From contig BJOX01000168.1 of NCBI GenBank assembly GCA_009731375.1, positions 1-64,000 of the forward strand: DNA of 64,000 nt, given 5' to 3'. Source of the DNA: Paulinella micropora. Lineage: Eukaryota > Cercozoa > Imbricatea > Euglyphida. The translations under genes and the position numbers were made by a program. Below the pieces are notes generated by a model. That model ran no database searches. It saw only the letters and a program-made list of their open reading frames with translations, and had not been told where the DNA came from. This document shows positions 11,357-23,310 of this stretch, in pieces; positions within the stretch are counted from its first letter, which is position 1, and each line of letters begins with the position of its first letter.

Positions 11357-13342
11357 TATGTGCTGGTAGGCTCCCTTCTATCGAGGAGCGACCAACCGCT
11401 GCAGCATTCCTGTTTGCTTTGAGGGGAGGCGTGTATGGCAAGCGAGCATCCCTGGGTCTGTGGGGCGCCATCTTCTATTAAGCACCGCCTTGTGCGCTAT
11501 TCTTCCATCTCCTTTACTGTTGCTGACATGGCTCGCGAAATCTCCATGTCTGTCCCTGCCACTGTCTTGTTAGTAGCAATAGTCATGGCTCTTGTTGTTC
11601 ATCCTTCCCTCCATGGTAGCATCCTTTTAACTTCCCTCCCGATCTCACCATGCATCCTGGACTCTGTCCTCGTTGGCTTCTCCGATGAGCAAACCTCAAC
11701 TGTTAATAGCATTGTTGCCCGATGTGCGGAACGGTCTTGGAATTCTTGTAAAATTTGCATGTTCCCTGTCGTTCTGGAGGACTTACTGTTCCATATCATG
11801 CCGACCCGACTAGGTCACGATGGCAAGCCGATAGGTCATAAACTTGCAAAGTCAGTTATCACGCGTCTTAATATCACATTCGGACCTCTGCTATGGAATC
11901 TCAACGTTTCAGAGTTTCCGAACTACGTGCCATCGCCCTGCGTACTATGACTCGGACGAAGTTACTGTGCGTATGGTACATGACTCTAGACATGCCTCCC
12001 CTACTGTCCTCGACCAAACACGTGTGGGGGCGCCTCAACAACATCTGCTTTACCGTCCAGGATTACCTAGTGAGTGTACTGCAGCTATCCGTAAGACCCG
12101 CCTCAGCGGAGGGAACAAAACCATGTCTTTGAGATCCCGGTCGGCTCGACCTTCTCTCTTCTGGAGTAGTGCCTAGTGTTTCCCGAGCAGTTAAATCATG
12201 ATCGAGCAATACTTGGCATGCAATTGTGGCGTCTTTATCCATGGCTTTAATTCTTTTTCTCGACCCTTCCCTGCCTTTGCTTTGCGCGGCACTGGATGTT
12301 TTGTACAGTTTCTCTCTTTTATCATTTCATGCTCCCCTCCCTTTCTTTCTTCTGCCTGTCGTATCTCTTCTTCGTTTTCCTCGAGCTCTGTGCCTGCCCT
12401 CTTTTCCTTTTGTTTTCACTGTTGTTTCCCTTCTTCCCTCGTTACTTCATGTTTAACTCCTTCCTTTCCTTTCTTGGTTTCTCTGTCCTTCATTTCGCAT
12501 CTTGGTTCTCGTTTTTCTTTTTGATGTTTTTTGTTTCCTTCCCTATTTTGCCCTTTCTTTGTTTCTTTCATTTTTTCTTCCTGCTTTTCTTTCTTTTAGT
12601 TTTTTGCCTTTCTTTCTTTTTTTTCCTTTCTCCATTTTTTACGCTCCATTTTTCCACTTTTGTATCTCTTGGTACCTCTTCCATTTTATTCTTACGCTTC
12701 CCACTTATTCCTGCAAGTGGCAAGGATTGTATTATTTAAAAGTGTTTGCGTAAAAATTGAGATGATAATAAAAGATTACTGAGAGGTGGTATTATTGAAG
12801 ACATTCAAGTTAAGACATTTTTCAATAGTATCTGTATTATTAAAAAATAATTTTAATTGAAAATACTATAAAATGAAAAAGAAAGAAAAGAAAAGAAAAA
12901 ATGTTTGACTGTTATAAAATTCTAAATATGAAAAAAAATGGTTTTTAACAAAAGTTCAAGCTCAAATTTTTATAACAATTACTCGAACTTTTTTTAATGT
13001 GTTTTAGAATTAATAACCTTAATTAATAGCTAGCGGACCGGCGGTATCTGAGTAACGGTGCCACCGTATCGGTGAGCCATTACTTGTGATCCTGCCAGTC
13101 ATGTTTGTTAGACTATTATTATCAATATAACCGCCGGTCTATGATAATCACAATACTCTTTCAGCAGTACTTAAGCTTTAATAAGAAAAGGCGCCACCAG
13201 ACCGCGCCACGTAACTCGACTGGCCGGATCATAAGTAAAGGCTCTACCGACACAGTTACTCTGATACGGCAGGTCCATTAACTATTAAGTAAGATTATTA
13301 GTTCCAACATTTCCCCTGTAACAAAATAAATTAGGTAAGTAA

Positions 13343-14170
13343 GTTACTGCAGGTCCTAACATATGTTACGACGAATATGACGGGGGTGAATTCGAGACGA
13401 TAGTATTACTATCTGCTCCCCCCGTTCCTGATCTGGATGTTCGGCCCAAAGTGCAAGCCTCTTTTGCCCTGGGAAGGCGCCTCAGAAACACAGGTGATAA
13501 TTATGTTGCTGAGGCGTGCGGCTTATTGTGTGCCCTTTGGGCCGCCCCTGTTAACACTCATTACACAGGTTATGTCGACAACCGTGCCCTCGAGCTCCTT
13601 CACATGCTAGCCCATCCACTGAGTCAACTGAACAAGGGAAGATCCTATCGGTTCCCTGAGAGCCTCCGCCTCCGCAAGGCCGCCAGGCCTGTTATTATGG
13701 CCATGATGTCTGTTCTGCAGGCACGTGTGTCGCATGAAAAAATGAATCTCATCTTTCACCAACTATCACACACTAGTTTGGAAACCTTCACTGTCTGCCT
13801 CCTCCCAGAAGCGGACTCATTGGCAAACATGCTTCGCTGTAGCGAGGACACAACTTATCCTCCTCAGTTAATGAACTTTGAGGAGAGGCTATATCTCGTC
13901 GAAGGTGCTCCTGATGATCCTGAATTTTGTGGAACACACGTCTTGGGAAATACACGTGAGCATGTGCGTCGTGCCCAACGTTACCGTACTCTCCGAGACA
14001 TCATCAGGCCTGGTAGTTCGCATGGAACTCCCCGTGACAAGCGTGCTTTCATTCTGTCCACCCAACCACCTCCTGGTTCTCACGTTATCCCGGTGCACAA
14101 TCCAATTACGTATTTCAAGTGGCTGCGGTCCCTTAGAAGTGACTTGCGGGTGCTTCGCTTCGTGATGTAA
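13343..14170 (+). pseudogene. RNase H-like reading frame, array copy 4
   Basis: Translation matches copy 3 throughout. Absence of any private frame disruption among copies 2-5 fits recent copying rather than purifying selection on the protein. Confidence 0.55.
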
Positions 14171-16157
14171 TATGTGCTGGTAGGCTCCCTTCTATCGAGG
14201 AGCGACCAACCGCTGCAGCATTCCTGTTTGCTTTGAGGGGAGGCGTGTATGGCAAGCGAGCATCCCTGGGTCTGTGGGGCGCCATCTTCTATTAAGCACC
14301 GCCTTGTGCGCTATTCTTCCATCTCCTTTACTGTTGCTGACATGGCTCGCGAAATCTCCATGTCTGTCCCTGCCACTGTCTTGTTAGTAGCAATAGTCAT
14401 GGCTCTTGTTGTTCATCCTTCCCTCCATGGTAGCATCCTTTTAACTTCCCTCCCGATCTCACCATGCATCCTGGACTCTGTCCTCGTTGGCTTCTCCGAT
14501 GAGCAAACCTCAACTGTTAATAGCATTGTTGCCCGATGTGCGGAACGGTCTTGGAATTCTTGTAAAATTTGCATGTTCCCTGTCGTTCTGGAGGACTTAC
14601 TGTTCCATATCATGCCGACCCGACTAGGTCACGATGGCAAGCCGATAGGTCATAAACTTGCAAAGTCAGTTATCACGCGTCTTAATATCACATTCGGACC
14701 TCTGCTATGGAATCTCAACGTTTCAGAGTTTCCGAACTACGTGCCATCGCCCTGCGTACTATGACTCGGACGAAGTTACTGTGCGTATGGTACATGACTC
14801 TAGACATGCCTCCCCTACTGTCCTCGACCAAACACGTGTGGGGGCGCCTCAACAACATCTGCTTTACCGTCCAGGATTACCTAGTGAGTGTACTGCAGCT
14901 ATCCGTAAGACCCGCCTCAGCGGAGGGAACAACACCATGTCTTTGAGATCCCGGTCGGCTCGACCTTCTCTCTTCTGGAGTAGTGCCTAGTGTTTCCCGA
15001 GCAGTTAAATCATGATCGAGCAATACTTGGCATGCAATTGTGGCGTCTTTATCCATGGCTTTAATTCTTTTTCTCGACCCTTCCCTGCCTTTGCTTTGCG
15101 CGGCACTGGATGTTTTGTACAGTTTCTCTCTTTTATCATTTCATGCTCCCCTCCCTTTCTTTCTTCTGCCTGTCGTATCTCTTCTTCGTTTTCCTCGAGC
15201 TCTGTGCCTGCCCTCTTTTCCTTTTGTTTTTCACTGTTGTTTCCCTTCTTCCCTCGTTACTTTATGTTTAACTCCTTCCTTTCCTTTCTTGGTTTCTCTG
15301 TCCTTCATTTCGCATCTTGGTTCTCGTTTTTCTTTTTGATGTTTTTTGTTTCCTTCCCTATTTTGCCCTTTCTTTGTTTCTTTCATTTTTTCTTCCTGCT
15401 TTTCTTTCTTTTAGTTTTTTGCCTTTCTTTCTTTTTTTTCCTTTCTCTATTTTTTACGCTCCATTTTTCCACTTTTGTATCTCTTGGTACCTCTTCCATT
15501 TTATTCTTACGCTTCCCACTTATTCCTGCAAGTGGCAAGGATTGTATTATTTAAAAGTGTTTGCGTAAAAATTGAGATGATAATAAAAGATTACTGAGAG
15601 GTGGTATTATTGAAGACATTCAAGTTAAGACATTTTTCAATAGTATCTGTATTATTAAAAAATAATTTTAATTGAAAATACTATAAAATGAAAAAGAAAG
15701 AAAAGAAAAGAAAAAATGTTTGACTGTTATAAAATTCTAAATATGAAAAAAAATGGTTTTTAACAAAAGTTCAAGCTCAAATTTTTATAACAATTACTCG
15801 AACTTTTTTTAATGTGTTTTAGAATTAATAACCTTAATTAATAGCTAGCGGACCGGCGGTATCTGAGTAACGGTGCCACCGTATCGGTGAGCCATTACTT
15901 GTGATCCTGCCAGTCATGTTTGTTAGACTATTATTATCAATATAACCGCCGGTCTATGATAATCACAATACTCTTTCAGCAGTACTTAAGCTTTAATAAG
16001 AAAAGGCGCCACCAGACCGCGCCACGTAACTCGACTGGCCGGATCATAAGTAAAGGCTCTACCGACACAGTTACTCTGATACGGCAGGTCCATTAACTAT
16101 TAAGTAAGATTATTAGTTCCAACATTTCCCCTGTAACAAAATAAATTAGGTAAGTAA

Positions 16158-16985
16158 GTTACTGCAGGTCCTAACATATGTTACGACGAATATGACGGGG
16201 GTGAATTCGAGACGATAGTATTACTATCTGCTCCCCCCGTTCCTGATCTGGATGTTCGGCCCAAAGTGCAAGCCTCTTTTGCCCTGGGAAGGCGCCTCAG
16301 AAACACAGGTGATAATTATGTTGCTGAGGCGTGCGGCTTATTGTGTGCCCTTTGGGCCGCCCCTGTTAACACTCATTACACAGGTTATGTCGACAACCGT
16401 GCCCTCGAGCTCCTTCACATGCTAGCCCATCCACTGAGTCAACTGAACAAGGGAAGATCCTATCGGTTCCCTGAGAGCCTCCGCCTCCGCAAGGCCGCCA
16501 GGCCTGTTATTATGGCCATGATGTCTGTTCTGCAGGCACGTGTGTCGCATGAAAAAATGAATCTCATCTTTCACCAACTATCACACACTAGTTTGGAAAC
16601 CTTCACTGTCTGCCTCCTCCCAGAAGCGGACTCATTGGCAAACATGCTTCGCTGTAGCGAGGACACAACTTATCCTCCTCAGTTAATGAACTTTGAGGAG
16701 AGGCTATATCTCGTCGAAGGTGCTCCTGATGATCCTGAATTTTGTGGAACACACGTCTTGGGAAATACACGTGAGCATGTGCGTCGTGCCCAACGTTACC
16801 GTACTCTCCGAGACATCATCAGGCCTGGTAGTTCGCATGGAACTCCCCGTGACAAGCGTGCTTTCATTCTGTCCACCCAACCACCTCCTGGTTCTCACGT
16901 TATCCCGGTGCACAATCCAATTACGTATTTCAAGTGGCTGCGGTCCCTTAGAAGTGACTTGCGGGTGCTTCGCTTCGTGATGTAA
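16158..16985 (+). pseudogene. RNase H-like reading frame, array copy 5
   Basis: Last complete copy of the reading frame; translation matches copies 3 and 4. Downstream the unit runs for another 970 bp before being cut by the copia junction. Confidence 0.55.
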
Positions 16986-17975
16986 TATGTGCTGGTAGGC
17001 TCCCTTCTATCGAGGAGCGACCAACCGCTGCAGCATTCCTGTTTGCTTTGAGGGGAGGCGTGTATGGCAAGCGAGCATCCCTGGGTCTGTGGGGCGCCAT
17101 CTTCTATTAAGCACCGCCTTGTGCGCTATTCTTCCATCTCCTTTACTGTTGCTGACATGGCTCGCGAAATCTCCATGTCTGTCCCTGCCACTGTCTTGTT
17201 AGTAGCAATAGTCATGGCTCTTGTTGTTCATCCTTCCCTCCATGGTAGCATCCTTTTAACTTCCCTCCCGATCTCACCATGCATCCTGGACTCTGTCCTC
17301 GTTGGCTTCTCCGATGAGCAAACCTCAACTGTTAATAGCATTGTTGCCCGATGTGCGGAACGGTCTTGGAATTCTTGTAAAATTTGCATGTTCCCTGTCG
17401 TTCTGGAGGACTTACTGTTCCATATCATGCCGACCCGACTAGGTCACGATGGCAAGCCGATAGGTCATAAACTTGCAAAGTCAGTTATCACGCGTCTTAA
17501 TATCACATTCGGACCTCTGCTATGGAATCTCAACGTTTCAGAGTTTCCGAACTACGTGCCATCGCCCTGCGTACTATGACTCGGACGAAGTTACTGTGCG
17601 TATGGTACATGACTCTAGACATGCCTCCCCTACTGTCCTCGATCAAACACGTGTGGGGGCGCCTCAACAACATCTGCTTTACCGTCCAGGATTACCTAGT
17701 GAGTGTACTGCAGCTATCCGTAAGACCCGCCTCAGCGGAGGGAACAACACCATGTCTTTGAGATCCCGGTCGGCTCGACCTTCTCTCTTCTGGAGTAGTG
17801 CCTAGTGTTTCCTGAGCAGTTGAATCAAGTCGTCATGATCGAGCAATACTTGGCATGCAATTGTGGCGTCTTTATCCATGGCTTTAATTCTTTTTCTCGA
17901 CCCTTCCCTGCCTTTGCTTTGCGCGGCGCTGGATGTTTTGTACAGTTTCTCTCTTTTACTTTACAACAAGATAGC

Positions 17976-18303
17976 TGTTAGAATAATTTCTGACGGCAGC
18001 TACGCTTGTAATTACTTTCGTCAGGACTGACATAGATTACCAAGTTAGTCTGGTCTGGACAATAAGAATTAATGATTGGGTGTAACAGTAAAATTAATCA
18101 AGTCAGCCAGCCATGCGCTTTACTAAACCAGTGCTCTGTTTGGCACTAAAAGTTGTTACTCAATAAAACCTCACAATCTGATCAACTGCGATCTACTGAA
18201 GTCTTCCGGCTCTAACCGGCCTCTGTCAACTTAGCAACCGGATATTATACTATAGTGGGTTATGAGTGCTTCTGCGACCAAAGAAAAGGACGCGGCGACT
18301 GTG
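17976..18303 (+). repeat. copia LTR, 5' copy (with start of gag)
   Basis: Starts TGTTAGAATA. The true LTR 3' end cannot be set because both copies continue into gag. GGTTATGAG at 18257 resembles the copia-type primer site that pairs with an initiator-tRNA half (GGTTATGGG in Drosophila copia), but here it overlaps the gag ATG at 18262. AATAAAACC near 18162 is a candidate polyadenylation signal. Confidence 0.75.
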
Positions 18304-20282
18304 GTTCTGCAAGGAAAGGCGCCGGCGTTCATCGATGGTATCAAGGGACGGAGCTGGGATGACTGGTACGCGCAGGTGCGGGTGGACCTGAGTTCGGTGG
18401 AATGCTGGGAATATGTGGCGCCCCTACAGGATGTCCTACTCTGGCGATCGGAAGTGGAGGCGGAATTGAAGGCCGCGGCCCCAGAAGTGCCTGCGGATGC
18501 AGCCTACGGTGACCCAGAGGAGGAGGAGAAACCAGACCCGAGGGCTGGGAGACGGGGGAGAGCTGCGGGACCGGCGCCGGCACCGGTTGTAAACCTGACC
18601 ATTGTCCAACGCCGCAAGATACTTGCAAGAAGGGCGCAGATTTTCATGTGGCTATACAAGGCCCTTGAATATGGGTCGCCGGCTGAAAGGATTGTTTGTT
18701 ACCTAGTGCGGGAGCCGACTCTGCGACCAGATAAAATAATCAACGTGCTACGGCAGAGATACCAGGGCGCGGAGATACATCAGATGCAGAAAAGGAATAA
18801 TTTAGTAAGCAACTGGCAGTTCAACGTGAAAGACGACATGATGGCGCAACTCAGAGACTTCACTACGCACTGTGAGTTTTGGAGGATCATGGTGAACCTG
18901 TTGGAGTGGGTCTTCAGATGCAGTTCATTAAGACTGCTTTGGCAAAGTGCTCGGAGAAACACCTCTGGAAGCCGTTCTTGGATGCTCAAGTGGCCGAGCC
19001 ATCGCGGGACTGGGATGCCTTCGAAAATGCGTTCCAGAGGCGGGTCATCGCAAACGAGGCGCAGCGAGCGGGAAGCAAGGACGACGCGGCGATGTGGGCT
19101 GGGCAGCAGGATGGCAAGGGTGGTAAAGGGCGCCCGAAGCTGGAATGCTACAATTGTTCAAAAGAACATGAGTACTTCAGATGCATGGAGAAATGTAGAA
19201 TACCTGGCCACGATCATGTTGGCAAAGGTTGTCCAACGCTGAAGGACAGATACAGCAAGAAATTTCGTATGAAAGACAAGCCGCAGAAGGAAACGGCGAA
19301 AGAAAAAGGCGGGAAGGAACAGGGACGCAAAGCTCCGGGTGCCGCGAAGTCGCGCCCCGCCGCGGCCGTGTCCTGTATGACTGCAAGACATCGTGAGTGG
19401 ACGTGCAAGATGATGGAACCTGTTCCGAGGGATGCTGTTGACAAAGCTGTCTACCTGGCGCCGGGTACGGATGGATCGGGACTGCGGCCAACGACTGTGG
19501 AAGGAAGACGATCGATGGGCTACGCCTACATGGCGCAAAAAGAGACACCGTTCATGTATATCGGACCACCTGATGAAGAAGTGCCTGGTGACACGAGGAA
19601 CGAAAAGGTGAACATAGCCGACTTCAGGACTGTGTTTAACAACGCGCAAAGACCTGAGCTGCACTTCTGGATGTGGTTCTACAACATAAGAGTGACTCCG
19701 GATGATTGGGGGCACTGGGCGGTTGGACTCGAAGACAACGAGCCGTGCGACAAGGAGACGCCCATGCCGCCTGAGTGTGAAAAGTGCAGTGTCACACAGG
19801 TTAAGGGGCAAAAGTGGTGCTCGAGATGTAAGATGGTGGCCTACTGTAACAAGGAGTGTCAAAAGATGGATTGGTCGAGGCACAAGCCATTCTGTAACTG
19901 GACTCAAGGAGAAGGCAAACAGACGTGGCTGCAGGCTGGGGATCGAAGTTCAACGGAAGCTCGTGGAATGGGACCGCACGGTTCGACGGTCACGAGGATG
20001 AAAGGAGACTTGGCGTATAAGAGATTGTTCAGATACTGCCATGTCGTCCCGCAAGAGGGAGAGCAGGCAAAGGCGCTGCAACCACGGTACAATGATCTTC
20101 TGCTGCTGGCTGGACCACCTGAGGCGGCCAAGGATTACCTGAACATCAGTTGGGAAGCATTGAAAGATGCGAAGGGACACGCGCAAACAGAAACGGAGCT
20201 CATCCTGCTACGTAACAAGGATCTATCAACTGGACGCGCTGAAAGAGAGGAAGAGGGCGGCAATTGCACGTCTCCGCGCTGA
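18262..20282 (+). pseudogene. copia Gag-like protein with zinc knuckle and MYND finger
   Basis: The ATG at 18262 opens about 205 codons that run to a TTTT run at 18877-18880. The frame then shifts by one base (a lost T would explain it) and continues to 20282. N-terminal part: typical copia gag (W-rich start, Asp/Glu/Pro linker, helical LRDFTTH region). Around 19147 lies a zinc-knuckle-like CYNCSKEHEYFRC, one residue shorter than the canonical spacing, followed by further Cys/His. About 220 residues later comes CEKC...CSRCKMVAYCNKECQ...HKPFC, a clear MYND-type zinc finger with all its Cys/His ligands. MYND fingers bind proline-rich peptides in host regulatory proteins and are not a standard retrotransposon module. 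The region lies where protease and integrase would be expected. Confidence 0.7.
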
Positions 20283-20283
20283 A

Positions 20284-21532
20284 AGAAACACAAGTTTACG
20301 GAATGATGAGGAAAGTGCTTTCCCTCAGGTCAAGCTGCGTGTTCCGGTGTGGCTTAAGCATCCGACGGGCTACACGCCCCCTAACGTCGTATGGCAAGAG
20401 TTGGGGGGTGTCAACGGACTGAAGCCGTCCGGACATATCTACTGGAACGACAGGGTGGTACCAACGCAAAAGAAGATGGGCTTTGCCCAGAGCGTCATCG
20501 AACCGGTGTTGTTTGGGCGGATCGATGAGCAGACGAAGAAGACGGAGATATTGGCCTATCACGTCGATGATAACGTGCACACTGCTGTATCTGAGGAGAG
20601 CAGTCGGGAGTACGCGGAGAAGCTCAACAGCGCATGGGGAAACGTAAAGGATGGTGAAGCAGTTTTTGTCCCTAGAGTTTGAGATGAGTCGTGTTGGGGG
20701 AGAAACTACCACGACGATCCGGCAGAGGGAGTACATCGCAACGTTGTTGGTGCGATTTAAGAGGAGCGACGGGCGTCAGTGGATGCCAGCCAAGACCTTG
20801 GCTGCCGGCGGGATCCAAGATGGAACCGGCCATGCTTACGTACTCGCCGCAGGAGATTGTTGGAAGCTATGTATGGCTGAAAAAAGCGTTCCGGAGTCGG
20901 TCATGCCCCTAAGCGTAATCGCGGAGTACCAGTCGGACCGTGACAAGTTCGACTACCGGGCGGCTGAGCAGCTGCTGCGCTACTTCATGTATGTCAAGGA
21001 TAGGGGAGTGAAGTTCTCGTCCAGTGGCAACAGAACGTTGGAAGCCGACTCCGATTCGTCGCTGGGCAACGGCAGCAAGATGTACTCCCGGACGGGTGGA
21101 GTGGTGTTCTTGGCTGGTGGACCGGTCACGGTGCGGGCTACCACCCAGAAGCATCTGGCGACGGGGACGCAGGAGAGCGAGACCTATGCAGCATCAGAGG
21201 TACTCCATGACGTGGAGTCAGTGCGAAATGTGATCAAGTCGCTCCCCTGGTCTGATGGCAACCCTTTGAAAAGTGAGCTGATGGCAACGCCAAAGATGAA
21301 TGTGGACAACCAGGCCACAGTCTGTACGGCGCCCAACTCAGTGTTTGGCAAGAAGCTTCGGCACATCGCGCTGCGTCACAACCATATCACGGAGGCGATT
21401 AGGAAGGGGGAGGTCACTATGAACTGGGTACCTTCAGACCAGAACCGTGCTGATATTCTATCCAAGCGGTTTGAAAGCCCTTCTCTCTTCAAGAAAGGGG
21501 CTGACAGTCTATCAGGCAATGTGGCAAAATAA
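20284..21532 (+). pseudogene. copia reverse transcriptase C-terminal half plus RNase H
   Basis: The frame to 20682 shows the later RT motifs: GLKPSGHIYW (equivalent of YGLKQSPRQW) and AYHVDDNV, the YVDD active-site box with an inserted His. Near 20655 the frame shifts by one base and continues to 21532. It has the thumb-like QREYIATLL region, then a textbook copia RNase H: EADSDSSLG, SRTGGVVF, QESETYAA, VDNQA, HIALRHNHITE and QNRADILSK. RT motifs upstream of the GLKQ box are absent, so the enzyme could not work. The upstream neighbour is the Gag-MYND frame, overlapping it in another frame, which points to an internal deletion that joined the two. Confidence 0.85.
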
Positions 21533-21619
21533 GACAATTAGAAGTAAGTATGGTAACCCCAGACTCAGTTCAAGGAAATCACTGCCTCTGAAATTAGGGG
21601 AGCTTTACAACAAGATAGC

Positions 21620-21943
21620 TGTTAGAATAATTTCTGACGGCAGTTACGCTTGTAATTACTTTCGTTAGGACTGACATAGATTACCAAGTTAGTCTGGTCT
21701 GAACAATAAGAATTAATGATTGGGTGTAACAGTAAAATTAATCAAGTCAGCCAGCCATGCGCTTTACTAAACCAGTGCTCTGTTTGGCACTAAAAGTTGT
21801 TACTCAATAAAACCTCACAATCTGATCAACTGCGATCTACTGAAGTCAGCTCTAACCGGCCTCTGTCAACTTAGCAACCGGATATTATACTATAGTAGGT
21901 TATGAGTGCTTCTGCGACCAAAGAAAAGGACGCGGCGACTGTG
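21620..21943 (+). repeat. copia LTR, 3' copy (with start of gag)
   Basis: Matches the 5' copy including the first 14 codons of gag. The A/G-rich AAATTAGGGGAG upstream (about 21590-21602) is a possible polypurine tract, 17 bp before the LTR start. The copy ends abruptly where the inverted repeat begins. Confidence 0.75.
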
Positions 21944-21946
21944 CTT

Positions 21947-22113
21947 TGCCACAGGGTGCTTGGTGCAAGTCTCATTTGTTTACATGGCATGAGTCCGTTC
22001 CCCCAGTACATGATCCATGATTATCTGCGTTTTAATAATGCAGACGCGCAACTGACTGCTTTTGGTGCTGAATGCAGGATGGAAAGCGCAAATTTGGCAT
22101 ATGGGGGTTATAT
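21947..22113. repeat. Inverted repeat, right arm (pairs with 4246-4412)
   Basis: Reverse complement of 4246-4412. It is followed immediately by a 10-base N run (22114-22123), so the true extent to the right is unknown. Confidence 0.85.
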
Positions 22114-22123
22114 NNNNNNNNNN

Positions 22124-23191
22124 ATTGCTTCATCAAGGACCAGGTATTGGGCAAAAAACTCACGCTAAGTACTGTCGCTTTGTGTTGCCGTTTGCGTGCT
22201 TCAATCTTGCCCTTGTTTATTTAATCATTGCGATATCAGTCCTTTTCTAACACTATTAGGTTGAATTGGGGCGCGCTCACGTGCTTATTGAGGACTGGCT
22301 CCAGAGTATGAAAGATGCTGACTACTGCGACACCTACATTTTTGGCCACTACCCTCAAGTTATCGACAAGTGGCTGGGCGAAAACCCAGTTCATTTTCAG
22401 TACAAGGACGGCTGGGCTCTGAAGAGCATGCGGTCGTACCTGTACTTCAGACTTGACTCTGTGACGGGGGCGAAAGTCTTCGAGGGCGGTGTTGCGTACG
22501 CTGCAAAAACCAGCGATGCGCGATTTGAGGATCGCGTGGTGATGGACTTTCGACCTGACAGCTTGGCGGGCCCGAGATGTGAACGGTGTACTCAATTTTT
22601 CAAGCGTCCTATCGCTGGGCACACCGGTCGTGGAGAATGTCCGACCGCTGTCTCGGGGCGGTCATCTCGGAACCACACCCAGAAACCAGCCGTGGCGGTG
22701 CTGGTTCAAGGGGAAGAGTTTGCAGGCCTGGCCCGCGACGACAGGTCTGAGAGTAGTGTATCCAGAAATATATAACTTTCGGTTGCATGTCTTGTTCACT
22801 ATTTTGTCGAAGATAGGTTGTATGCAGTGTCATTGATTGTCGCATGTGCACCGTCACACTACATTTCGTGTTGCTGTTTCTTAGTTTGTTTTTTCCCACA
22901 ACCTATCGCTCTTGTTGTGCCTGGCTTTTTTTTTCTTGAAACACAGAATCCAAGCCCTGAGCGACTACATCAACTCCCAGAAGCGCAAGGGCCCCGCGAG
23001 GAAGCAGAAAGACTTCATGTGCCAACTCACAAAGACCCAGCTGAGCAAGATGTGCGAGCAATTCCGACTTCCAATGGAAGGGAAGAAGGAAGACTTGCGG
23101 TTGCGCCTGTGCTCGTACTTCGATTCGCTGGTGGCTCCCGCTGGCGATTTTGCCGGCAACTGCACTTCAGCTGCTGATCAGGATATGGAAG
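22124..23191 (+). CDS. Spliced gene with SAP-like motif (5' and 3' incomplete)
   Basis: Three exons fit in frame: 22124-22143 (partial), 22260-22744 and 22947-23191. Introns 22144-22259 (GTATTG...ATTAG, 116 bp, phase 0, CTAAC branch-like site 11 bp upstream) and 22745-22946 (GTCTGA...ACACAG, 202 bp, phase 2, T-rich end) obey GT-AG. A third donor, GTAACT, lies at 23192 and the next exon is lost in the gap at 23311. The joined frame has no stop. Exon 2 contains CERCTQF...HTGRGEC, a Cys/His cluster like a small zinc finger. Exon 3 contains TKTQLSKMCEQFRLP plus a GKKEDL helix, the pattern of a SAP DNA-binding motif. Function unknown; nuclear/DNA-associated is inference. It may be a host gene or a mobile-element gene with introns. 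Confidence 0.6.
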
Positions 23192-23310
23192 GTAACTTCT
23201 CTATCTTAACATATCGTGCCGCTTGTTTTTATTGTGTGTTTTGGTATGTTTCAACGGATTTGGCGTTCAATGCATTTGCGCCCCGTGGCTTGCGCCCGGT
23301 TGGGGGGGGG

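Larger units (their letters stand above)
5529..17958 (+). repeat. Tandem array of 2.81-kb units (about 4.4 copies)
   Basis: The landmark CGTGCCCAACGTT recurs at 5529, 8343, 11156, 13970 and 16785, giving periods of 2814, 2813, 2814 and 2815 bp. Copies differ by only a handful of substitutions and one-base indels. Each unit contains, in order: the end of an RNase H-like frame, about 900 bp with only short frames, a 450-bp polypyrimidine block, an AT-rich stretch with A-rich AAGAAAAG runs, and the start of the RNase H-like frame again. The array starts in mid-unit after the duplicated module and stops in mid-unit at the copia junction. The last partial unit is the most diverged, with an 8-bp insertion near 17825, as expected at an array edge. 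Homogeneity indicates recent amplification or gene conversion. Confidence 0.95.
17959..21943 (+). mobile_element. Truncated and frameshifted Ty1/copia element
   Basis: Two direct repeats, 17959-18303 and 21603-21943, enclose gag-like and reverse transcriptase/RNase H coding sequence on the plus strand. The repeats differ by about five substitutions and one 4-bp indel. The core begins TGTTAGAATA, the usual start of copia LTRs. Both repeats extend beyond the LTR on both sides: 17 bp of internal 3' sequence precede each TG, and 42 bp of gag coding follow. The left edge cuts into an array unit and the right edge meets the 167-bp inverted repeat, so no target duplication is present. Protease, integrase and the N-terminal half of reverse transcriptase are missing. 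Confidence 0.85.

Noticed and set aside
5529-17958. CRISPR-like or rDNA-like tandem array
   Set aside because: The 2.8-kb period, high identity throughout the unit and absence of short repeat/spacer structure or rRNA sequence exclude both.
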